19,216 bases of DNA from JBBSEZ01 sp038239195 (GTDB taxonomy: Bacteria > Planctomycetota > Planctomycetia > Gemmatales > Gemmataceae), in the NCBI GenBank assembly GCA_038239195.1, contig JBBSEZ010000167.1:1-19216 (forward strand), read 5' to 3'. The notes under the pieces are model-generated. The model made no database searches. It was given only the letters and a program-made list of their open reading frames with translations, and was not told the DNA's origin. This document shows positions 1-6,149 of this stretch, in pieces (the first letter of the stretch is position 1; each line of letters begins with the position of its first letter). Made by a program: the position numbers and the translations under genes.

Positions 1-201
1 GGCGCCGAAGTCCTTGACGCCCGCGTGTTGCTGGCAGGCGTGAACCGCGGGGGGGGCGTGGCGCGCCTTCGCGACGGCGCCCTTCGGCTCCTTCTCAACG
101 CGCGTGATGGCGACCGCGATCGACGCGCTGTCCGGCGGGACGCGGACGATGGCGGAGCCGAACACCTTGACCCTGCGGGGCCGCAGCCTCTGCCTATTCA
201 T
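1..201 (-). CDS. SIMPL (DUF541) domain protein, N-terminal part, runs off window
   Basis: The minus strand is open from an ATG at 201 to the window edge, 67 codons with no stop. The translation has a basic start (MNRQRLRPRR), then VKVFGSAIVRVPPDSASIAV, which fits the opening strands of SIMPL/DUF541 domains (a V-x-G-x-x-x-V-x-P-D pattern). It continues with a helix ending in QQHAGVKDFGA, matching the family's 'A-G-V-x-D' turn. SIMPL proteins are usually periplasmic or membrane-associated and of poorly defined function; no clear signal peptide is visible here. An in-frame TGA lies upstream at about 214-216, so the start must be this ATG or the TTG three codons before it. It follows the SMI1-like gene by 54 bp on the same strand, so co-transcription is possible. 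The C-terminus is not in the window. Confidence 0.65.
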   Translation of the reverse strand, partial: MNRQRLRPRRVKVFGSAIVRVPPDSASIAVAITRVEKEPKGAVAKARHAPPAVHACQQHAGVKDFGA

Positions 202-255
202 CTCGCTCAACTGTCACCTTTCCGAAGGAGGGGCATCGACCGAGGACGGCGACCG

Positions 256-1032
256 CTACAACCGGGGCGCGTTGCCGACCCGCATTTGGGCGAGCAACTC
301 CCGGATGACCGCGGCAAGGTGCGGGCGCCGCGACTTGTGCCTCACCCCACTCCAGGGCTCGAACTCCCACACCTCCCACGACCGCGCATCGATGCAGAGG
401 TCGTAGGCGTCCCACGAGGCGAACGGCAGGAGCCGGCGCTGGAAGTAACCATCCTTGCGCCCCCGCCCCGGGAATGAGTCCGGATGATCTGGAATGCAGT
501 TGTCGCAGAGCATCCGATGTTCCTTGCCCAGTTGGATGGGCGTGTGCAGCCGGTGCCGCCCGAATAGCCCCGTTGTCCCTGCGGAGAAGTACCTCTGCCC
601 GCCGTGGGCCGCGTACACCTCCCGCAACTCGGCCGGCAGCGGCACGCCCAGCCGGCGCTCGGCCTCCGCCAGGGCCTCCGGGCTCGCCGGCCGCAGGAGC
701 TGCGCGCCGCAGTCGAGCCCTCTCACCTTGTAGGCATGCTTCAACTCTTCGAGCAGCGGCGCCAGCGCCATGCCGCGCGGCCCCAGGCCGACCCCCCGGT
801 GCATCCGCGCCACCCATTCGAGGTCGGCTGTCTCGCGCAGCTCCCGCATGCGCTTCAGGGTCGCGTCCGCCCCCCCGCCCGGCCCCCATTGCGTGGCTGA
901 GGAGCAGAGCAGGCGAAGGTACTCGGCCCGCGGGTCGCCGCGCTCCTCCAGCCAGTCCGCGTACACCCCGCGCGCGACGAGGTCGCCGGGCTCGGCGCGG
1001 ATCGCCTCCAGGAACGCGGCTTCTTCGCTCAT
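256..1032 (-). CDS. TIGR02996 domain plus SMI1/KNR4-like protein
   Basis: A 258-residue protein. Residues 1-42 match the Gemmata-type TIGR02996 domain: an 'EEAAFLEAI...P.D...R.VYADWLEERGD.RAEYLRL' pattern that opens many otherwise unrelated planctomycete proteins. Residues 116-245 look like a SMI1/KNR4 domain: EAERRLGVPLPAELREVYAA is the typical first helix pair, followed by aromatic-rich strands (FASWDAYDLCID, SWEVWEFEP). SMI1/KNR4 proteins include immunity proteins of contact-dependent and polymorphic toxins, but no toxin gene is adjacent. The ATG lies 10 bp after the stop of the PVC haem gene, behind a GGTAGGGGG stretch that serves as ribosome binding site, so it is probably translated from the same message. 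The role is unknown; immunity or protein interaction is inference. Confidence 0.8.
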   Translation of the reverse strand: MSEEAAFLEAIRAEPGDLVARGVYADWLEERGDPRAEYLRLLCSSATQWGPGGGADATLKRMRELRETADLEWVARMHRGVGLGPRGMALAPLLEELKHAYKVRGLDCGAQLLRPASPEALAEAERRLGVPLPAELREVYAAHGGQRYFSAGTTGLFGRHRLHTPIQLGKEHRMLCDNCIPDHPDSFPGRGRKDGYFQRRLLPFASWDAYDLCIDARSWEVWEFEPWSGVRHKSRRPHLAAVIRELLAQMRVGNAPRL

Positions 1033-1042
1033 GCCAGGCCCC

Positions 1043-4000
1043 CTACCGGCACGCCTTGAGAAACGCCATCAGGTCCGCCAGTTCCCCCACCGTCAGCAGT
1101 TTGTCCAGGCCCGCCGGCATCACCGACACCTTGCTCGGCTGCATCTCCTCGATCTCGTTCCGCGCAAGCCGCACCTGCTGGTCGGCCCCCAGTACCAGCA
1201 CCACCTCCTCGGGCGTGTCCTTGCGCAGTAGCCCGTTGTAGGTCTTGCCGCGCCGCGTCGTCACCAGCACCGGCTCGTAACTCCGCACCAGGCTCGCGCT
1301 CGGGAAGACGATCGCCTCCAGCAGGTCGCGCTCGCTGCGCACCCGGGCGATGCGCGTCAGGTCGGGGCCGACCGTCCCGCCCAGGTAGCCGATGGCGTGA
1401 CACGACGCGCACGCCGCCTTGGGGCCGTTGAACACGGCCTGCCCGCGCCGCACGTCCCCCCCTTTCACCAGCGGCAACAGCTCCTCCAGCCGCGCCTTCT
1501 GCTTCTCCGCGTCCGCGTCGATGGAGGCGTACAGCCCCTCGGCCTGCTTGCGAACCTTCGGGCCGAACTTCGCCAGGCGCGGGCGGAGCGTCTCCACGCG
1601 CAGGCTCGACCTCACCGGCGATGCCTTCAGCGCGGCCACTAGCTTCTCGCCCACGCTCTCGTCGGCCGAGCGCGCGAACGCATCCAGGAGCCGTTCCACC
1701 TCCATCGGCCCGGACGCCTTCACCGATTCCGTCAGCGCCGTCAACTGCCCGGCGCTCAACCTGGCCCGCGACAGCACCTCCGCCGCCAGGGCCCGAGGCC
1801 CGACGGGGTGGTCCGGCCCCAGGCGTGCGCGCAGGAACGCGAACAGCGCGGGCCGGACCGCCGCCAGCCCGCCCGGCACCGCCGCCAGCGCCGTCAGGCG
1901 CACGTCGTCCGCCGCCCGGCCTTCGCCCACCGCGATCAGTTTGGCGGTCAGCTTCTCGGCCCCTTTCGGCGCGAGCGGCAGGGCCCGCGCCGCGGCGACC
2001 GCCTCGCGCACGACCTCCGCGTCCTCGCCACCCAGTGCCCGCTCCAGTTCGACCATCCACGCCGCAGGCACCTTCTTCAGCCCCGACCGCGCCATCGCGC
2101 GCAGGGCCGTTCGCTTGCCGTTCCGCTCGGGGGCCCGCACCTGCTCGGCCAGCAGCTCCTGAATGGCCGGGGCCGTCGCAAACTTCGCCATCTGCCCCAC
2201 CAGCTCCTCGCGCTGCTGCGGCAACTCCTTTGCGCTGAGCCGCCGGCGGAAGAAGCCCGCCAGCGCCCCGCCCCACTCGGGGTGGCGCCCTGCGATCCAC
2301 CACGCCGCCTCCTTCAACCGCCCGTCGGGCGAGGTGAGGTGCCCCTCGACCGTCTCCGCCTTCAGCCCGCCCCCATCCATTTGATCGAGCCCGATCAGCG
2401 CGCCCCGCTGGGTGCTGGCGCTCTTGCTCGCCAGCCCCGCCGCCGTCGCCTCGCGGTTGCCGATCTCGATGAGGGCGAACGTCAGCGAGTGCTCCAGCAC
2501 GCGGTCGTTCGGCCCGCCCAATGCCTCGAGCAGCGCCGGCACCGCCGAACGGTCGCCGATCCGCCCCAGCGCCTCCGCCGCCGCTCGCCGGTTGTGCGCC
2601 GACTCGCCGCGGAGCACGCGGAGCAGCGCCGGCAGCGCCGCCCGGTCGCGCCACAGGCCCACCGAATGCAGCGCCGCCTGGCGCACCGTCTCGTTGGAGT
2701 CGGACAGTGCCCCGCGCACCGCCGCGCGGGCGCTGGCGTGGTCGATGCGTGTGGCGGCCCAGGTGGCGTTGCGCCGGCCCTCGTTCCGCCGCGACTCCGC
2801 GATGACCTGGGCGAGCGCCGGCACGGCCTTCGCGCCCGCCGCGGCCAGCGCCTCGATGGCCCGCCGGCGCACCGCCGGGCGCGCGTCGTCCAGATGTGCG
2901 ACGAGCTCGTCCGGCTTCATCTTCGCCCAGGGTAATTTGCGCCCGCGCGGGTCGGCGACAAGCGGCGCGCCCTTCCGCCGGATGCGGTAGATCGCCCCGA
3001 GGACGTCGGGCTTGTCGAGTTGCGAGGTCGGGCAGCACAGCTTGTACCACCCGCCCGTATCGACCACCAGCAGGCTGCCGTCGGCGTCCTCGATCACGTC
3101 GGTCGGGTGGAAGTCGCGGTTGGTCGACGTCAGGAAGTCCTCGTCGCGCGTCTTGAATGTCGCGCCGTCCTGTTCCAGCACGTGCCGCGTGACCTTCCGC
3201 ATGTTGAACAGCGCCGCGAACAGGTTGTTCTCGTAGTCGGGCCCGAAGGCGTCCGACTCGTAGCGCACCAGCCCCGCAGGCGCGGCCGCGCCGAGGTGGG
3301 TCAGCACCGGCATGAGCGAAGGGCCGGTCCACTTGTGCGCGTAGATCACGCCGTGGTCCTTCCCGTAGAGCCCGCCGTAGACGGCGTGGACCAGGCCATC
3401 GCGCTTGCCGCCCGCGGGGTGCTGGAAGAAGGTGGTGGTGAAGATCCGCTCCCCGCCGGGGGTGAAGACGACGTCCACGGGGTTGTCCATCCCGCCCGTC
3501 ATCACCGGCTCCAGGCCCGTGCCGTCGGGCCGGCAGCGGAACACGTGAGCGGCGCTGGTGACGAAGTCGGCCCGGCCGGGGCGGGAGTAGGTCTGTTTGG
3601 CGAAGGCGCCCTTGCACCAATAAATCCACCCGTCAGGGCCGAGGTAGGGCCCGTGCAGGTCGTTGGCGCAGCCGGTCAGCGTCTTGCCCTGGAACCACTC
3701 GCGGCGCACGTCGGCCACGCCGTCCCCCTTCGTATCGGTCAGCTTCCAGATGCTGGGCGGGGCGGCCACGTAGAGCGAGCCGGCGAACCACAGCGCGCCT
3801 TCGGGGAACATCATCTTGTCGGCGAAGACGGCGCGCTTGTCGAAGGTGCCGTTGCCCCGGCTGTCCTCGAGCCGGACGATGCGGTGGGGCCGCTTGCGCA
3901 GTTGCTCCTTGACGTTCTCGTTGGAGCCCGACGAGTCGGCGACGTAGAGCCGGCCCTGCTCGTCGAAGTCGGCGACAATGGGCCGCTCGACGAGCGGCGA

Positions 4001-4165
4001 TTTGGCGACGACCTCGATCTCGAAGCCGGCGGGGAGGGTGAAGTCGTGGCCGTTGATGTGGACCACGTGCGTCTTCGGCACGGGCGGCGCCACGGCCCGG
4101 CCGGCGAGGGCCAGGTAGCAGGCGGCGATGCCGAGGAGGAGGCCGGCGAGAGCGCAGCGTCGCAT
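1043..4165 (-). CDS. PVC-type haem-binding protein, propeller plus HEAT plus cytochrome c
   Basis: A 1040-residue exported protein. Residues 1-25 form a signal peptide (MRRC, hydrophobic stretch, AGRA). Residues 45-400 are a six-bladed-propeller-like domain of the TIGR02604 type, with blades such as DFDEQGRLYVADSSG, EGALWFAGSLYVA and DVIEDADGSLLVVDTGGWY. Residues 418-650 contain HEAT-like helical repeats (VRRRAIEALAAAG, VRQAALHSVG, RRAAAEALGRIGD). The C-terminus is a cytochrome c-like domain with CASCH at 919-923 and a probable distal Met at 1016 in VSVMP. This architecture is typical of Planctomycetes and Verrucomicrobia and is thought to act in periplasmic electron transfer or sugar oxidation; the substrate is unknown. 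The ATG has an AAGGGGA site 8 nt upstream and a promoter at 4205-4234. It heads the run toward the window's left edge. Confidence 0.93.
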   Translation of the reverse strand: MRRCALAGLLLGIAACYLALAGRAVAPPVPKTHVVHINGHDFTLPAGFEIEVVAKSPLVERPIVADFDEQGRLYVADSSGSNENVKEQLRKRPHRIVRLEDSRGNGTFDKRAVFADKMMFPEGALWFAGSLYVAAPPSIWKLTDTKGDGVADVRREWFQGKTLTGCANDLHGPYLGPDGWIYWCKGAFAKQTYSRPGRADFVTSAAHVFRCRPDGTGLEPVMTGGMDNPVDVVFTPGGERIFTTTFFQHPAGGKRDGLVHAVYGGLYGKDHGVIYAHKWTGPSLMPVLTHLGAAAPAGLVRYESDAFGPDYENNLFAALFNMRKVTRHVLEQDGATFKTRDEDFLTSTNRDFHPTDVIEDADGSLLVVDTGGWYKLCCPTSQLDKPDVLGAIYRIRRKGAPLVADPRGRKLPWAKMKPDELVAHLDDARPAVRRRAIEALAAAGAKAVPALAQVIAESRRNEGRRNATWAATRIDHASARAAVRGALSDSNETVRQAALHSVGLWRDRAALPALLRVLRGESAHNRRAAAEALGRIGDRSAVPALLEALGGPNDRVLEHSLTFALIEIGNREATAAGLASKSASTQRGALIGLDQMDGGGLKAETVEGHLTSPDGRLKEAAWWIAGRHPEWGGALAGFFRRRLSAKELPQQREELVGQMAKFATAPAIQELLAEQVRAPERNGKRTALRAMARSGLKKVPAAWMVELERALGGEDAEVVREAVAAARALPLAPKGAEKLTAKLIAVGEGRAADDVRLTALAAVPGGLAAVRPALFAFLRARLGPDHPVGPRALAAEVLSRARLSAGQLTALTESVKASGPMEVERLLDAFARSADESVGEKLVAALKASPVRSSLRVETLRPRLAKFGPKVRKQAEGLYASIDADAEKQKARLEELLPLVKGGDVRRGQAVFNGPKAACASCHAIGYLGGTVGPDLTRIARVRSERDLLEAIVFPSASLVRSYEPVLVTTRRGKTYNGLLRKDTPEEVVLVLGADQQVRLARNEIEEMQPSKVSVMPAGLDKLLTVGELADLMAFLKACR

Positions 4166-4204
4166 GGTGTTCGTCCCCTTGGCGGATCGTTCGGGAGCGC
4201 CGAC

Positions 4205-4234
4205 ATCCTACCAGGCGTCGGGCCCCGACAGCAA
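4205..4234 (-). promoter_or_regulatory. Candidate sigma70-type promoter for PVC haem gene
   Basis: Minus strand: -35 TTGCTG at 4229-4234, 18-nt spacer, -10 TAGGAT at 4205-4210. The implied leader is about 33 nt before the ATG at 4165. The assignment rests on pattern and position only. Confidence 0.5.
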
Positions 4235-4252
4235 CCATCGCGTGGGCCAATG

Positions 4253-4362
4253 TTGTCCGCGCCGCGCTCCGTCGCGGGCCCCGCCGCTCCGCGGCGGCCT
4301 ACGTGACGGCCATTGTAGTCCGCGACTCCGTCGCGGGGCCGCCGCGGAGCGGCGGCCTACAT
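4253..4362. repeat. Two direct copies of a GC-rich hairpin repeat
   Basis: Copy A (4253-4302) and copy B (4313-4362) share the order TTG(TA)GTCCGCG, CTCCGTCGCGGG, hairpin, GGCGGCCTAC. Copy A has a 6-bp stem CCGCCG/CGGCGG (4281-4286 with 4292-4297). Copy B has an 8-bp stem GCCGCCGC/GCGGCGGC (4338-4345 with 4349-4356). They lie between the -35 boxes of two divergent promoters. They resemble an intergenic repeat family scattered through the genome, but only these two copies of this type are seen here. Confidence 0.7.
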
Positions 4363-4408
4363 TCTCACATTCTCATCGCGGGGCACGTCGCATCCGAGGA
4401 GGGGCTAC

Positions 4409-4437
4409 TTGCTTCTCAGGCGAGGGGCTGCGATAGT
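4409..4437 (+). promoter_or_regulatory. Candidate sigma70-type promoter for lipid kinase gene
   Basis: -35 TTGCTT at 4409-4414, 17-nt spacer, -10 GATAGT at 4432-4437. The -35 box occupies an in-frame TTG that could be mistaken for the kinase start, which supports the ATG at 4466 instead. Confidence 0.5.
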
Positions 4438-4465
4438 GAGCCCTACCCCCGCGAGGCCCCCGCTC

Positions 4466-5401
4466 ATGAGTGCGCCCGACCTTTGCGTGATCTTCAACCC
4501 CCGCGCCGGGCGCGACCGGGCCCGGCAGCGGCTCCGCCAGCTGCGCGCCCTGCTCGGCCAACGGGCCGTGTTCCGGCCGACGGAAAGGCCCGGCCACGCC
4601 GAGGCGCTCGCCTTCGACGCGGCGCGGGCGGGGGCGCGCGCCGTGGCTGCGGCGGGCGGAGACGGCACCGTCCACGAGGTCGCCAACGGCATCCTGCGGG
4701 CGGGGCGGCCCGAGGTGGTGCTGGAGGTCTACCCCATCGGCTCCGCCAACGACTACGCCCACAGCCTGGGGTTAACCCCCGACTGGAAGCTCCGCGCGAG
4801 CCCCGACGTCCAGCCGCGCGCCGTGGACGTCGGGCTGGCGCACGCCGACGATGGCCGGGAGCGCTATTTCGTCAACGGCATCGGCCTGGGGCTCAACGGC
4901 CACGTGGCCCTGGAGGCCCGCCGCATTCGCTTCTTCCAGGGCCGGCTCCTGTACAACCTCGCCATGCTCCGCGCCCTGTGCCTGCGCTTTGCCGCCCCGC
5001 CGATGACGCTGGCGTTCGACGGCGAGGAGCGCTGGGGGCCGACGCTGGCGCTGAGCATCGCCCTGGGCCGCCGCGAGGGGAACTTCGTGGTGGCCCCCGA
5101 GGCGCTGCTCGACGACGGGCTGTTCGACTGCTTGCACGCCGGCCCGCTGTCGCGCTGGGAACTGGTCCGCAACCTGCTGCGCCTCAACGCGGGCCGGCTG
5201 CCCACCCACCCGCTGCTGTGGCGCGGCCGCAGCCGGTCGGTGCGCGTCGAGTGCGCGGCGCCCCTGGCGTTCCACCTCGACGGCGAGTTGTTCGGCGGGA
5301 CCGAGGTGCGCGGGCTGGAGGTGCGGCTACTCCCTGGGGCGCTGCGAACGATGGTTCACGTCGGGCGGGGGGCGATGCGGCAGCCCGGAGGCCCCGTGTA
5401 G
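4466..5401 (+). CDS. Diacylglycerol kinase-family lipid kinase (YegS/DgkB-like)
   Basis: A 311-residue protein with the DAGK catalytic signature. NPRAG at 11-15 opens the fold, the nucleotide-binding GGDGTVHEVANG begins at residue 64, and PIGSANDYAHSLGL at 90-103 replaces the common GTxNDFARxL motif. Later NFVVAPEALLDDGLFDCL and a C-terminal HLDGELFGG (the usual 'DGE' loop) complete the family pattern. Members phosphorylate diacylglycerol or related lipids, or sphingoid bases, with ATP at the membrane; the lipid cannot be told from sequence. The chosen ATG has a GAGG about 10 nt upstream and lies 28 nt after the -10 box. The reading frame is open further upstream, but that part would include the promoter. 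It stands alone, followed by a structured repeat that overlaps its stop codon. Confidence 0.88.
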   Translation: MSAPDLCVIFNPRAGRDRARQRLRQLRALLGQRAVFRPTERPGHAEALAFDAARAGARAVAAAGGDGTVHEVANGILRAGRPEVVLEVYPIGSANDYAHSLGLTPDWKLRASPDVQPRAVDVGLAHADDGRERYFVNGIGLGLNGHVALEARRIRFFQGRLLYNLAMLRALCLRFAAPPMTLAFDGEERWGPTLALSIALGRREGNFVVAPEALLDDGLFDCLHAGPLSRWELVRNLLRLNAGRLPTHPLLWRGRSRSVRVECAAPLAFHLDGELFGGTEVRGLEVRLLPGALRTMVHVGRGAMRQPGGPV

Positions 5402-5458
5402 CCGCTTACGCGGTGCGGAGGGCGAGGGACGCGCTCCCCTCCGCGTCGCAGCTACACG
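5395..5458. repeat. Long imperfect hairpin overlapping the lipid kinase stop
   Basis: Outer arms CGTGTAGC (5395-5402) and GCTACACG (5451-5458) pair perfectly, and inner arms GCGGAGGG (5415-5422) and CCCTCCGC (5437-5444) pair perfectly. The TAG stop of the kinase lies in the left outer arm. No T-run follows, so this is not a classical terminator; it may slow transcription or be a dispersed palindromic repeat. Confidence 0.6.
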
Positions 5459-5477
5459 AACGAGGCGGTCTGGAGGA

Positions 5478-5506
5478 TTGCGGCATGGGGTGGGCGCTGC
5501 TACAGT
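5478..5506 (+). promoter_or_regulatory. Candidate sigma70-type promoter for 81-residue protein
   Basis: -35 TTGCGG at 5478-5483, 17-nt spacer, -10 TACAGT at 5501-5506, 29 nt before the ATG at 5536. The GAG following the -10 box recurs after the lipid kinase promoter. Confidence 0.5.
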
Positions 5507-5535
5507 GAGTTCGCCCCACGCGGAGACCACCACTC

Positions 5536-5781
5536 ATGACCGTCCAAACCTTCCGCGAACTGCTGGCGCAACGACCGTTCAAGCCCTTCCGCCTCGTCAT
5601 GTCGAGCGGTCAGGCCTATGACGTTCGCCACCCCGAGATGGCCTGGCTGACCCGAACGAGCATCCTCGTCGGCATCGACGAGACCGAGGACAACGTGCCC
5701 GCCGAGTTCAAGATCTGCTCGCTCCTCCACGTCGCCACGGTCGAGCCGCTGAGCGCCACGGCAACAGGGCCGACGTCCTGA
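5536..5781 (+). CDS. Small protein of unknown function, 81 residues
   Basis: I do not assign a function. The protein reads MTVQTFRELLAQRPFKPFRL, then a compact beta-rich body (MSSGQAYDVRHPEMAWLTR, TSILVGIDETED) and a short tail. The opening 'F..LL..RPFKPFRL...SG..Y.V.HPE' looks like a recurrent planctomycete hypothetical family, recalled from experience rather than checked. There is no signal peptide, membrane segment or cysteine pair. It has its own candidate promoter and converges on the next gene with only 12 bp between stop codons. The ribosome binding site is weak (GGAGA 13 nt upstream). Confidence 0.75.
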   Translation: MTVQTFRELLAQRPFKPFRLVMSSGQAYDVRHPEMAWLTRTSILVGIDETEDNVPAEFKICSLLHVATVEPLSATATGPTS

Positions 5782-5793
5782 ACGGCCAAGCCC

Positions 5794-6069
5794 TCACGCC
5801 TGATGCTCCGCCAGCGCCCGCTCGATTTCGGCGACCGCCAGCGCCTCGCCCGCGTTGAGCCGCTCCAGCAACCGCGTGATGGCCCGCTTCCCCTCCGGCA
5901 GCGCGCTCGAACGCAGGAAACCGTCGTAATAGTGCTCCCCCGCCGTCGCCCGCCCGATCTCCACCTCCTTGTTGTGCTCGTCGAGCTCGGTGAAGTAGAC
6001 GACGCGGTAACGCCGGTCGTACCCGGCCTCCCGGTAAATCTCGAACATGACCTTGTCGTGGACGAACAC
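5794..6069 (-). CDS. Small protein of unknown function, 91 residues
   Basis: Function not recognised. It is a soluble, charged protein: a beta-rich first half (MFEIYREAGYDRRYRVVYFT, EVEIGRATAGEHYYDGFL) and a helical second half (KRAITRLLERLNAGEALAVAEIERALAEHQA). The likely start is the GTG at 6069, because an AGGAGGG site ends 5 nt upstream of it; an ATG seven codons later is the alternative. It lies 80 bp after the activase gene on the same strand, with a strong palindrome in the gap, so it could be the last gene of that transcript or be separated from it by the hairpin. Its stop faces the stop of the plus-strand 81-residue gene. Confidence 0.75.
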   Translation of the reverse strand: MFVHDKVMFEIYREAGYDRRYRVVYFTELDEHNKEVEIGRATAGEHYYDGFLRSSALPEGKRAITRLLERLNAGEALAVAEIERALAEHQA

Positions 6070-6096
6070 CTCCGCCCTCCTGTTCCCAACGGTCCT

Positions 6097-6133
6097 CCGC
6101 TCGCGGGGCGCGGCGACCGCGCCCCGCGAGCGG
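6097..6133. repeat. Perfect 17-bp stem with 3-nt loop
   Basis: The 17-nt arm 6097-6113 (CCGCTCGCGGGGCGCGG) pairs without mismatch with 6117-6133, leaving the loop CGA. It sits 16 nt after the activase stop codon and 28 nt before the next start. There is no T-run on either side, so it is at best an unusual terminator or processing hairpin; a dispersed palindromic element is equally likely. Confidence 0.75.
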
Positions 6134-6149
6134 GGCGGCTAAATGGCCC

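Noticed and set aside
1029..3629. 866-codon open frame on the minus strand
   Set aside because: Frame-shifted shadow of the PVC haem gene; it is Arg/Gly/Ala-rich and lacks domain motifs.
4409..4465. TTG start adding 19 residues to the lipid kinase
   Set aside because: The segment contains the promoter -35 and -10 boxes; the family fold begins right after the ATG at 4466.
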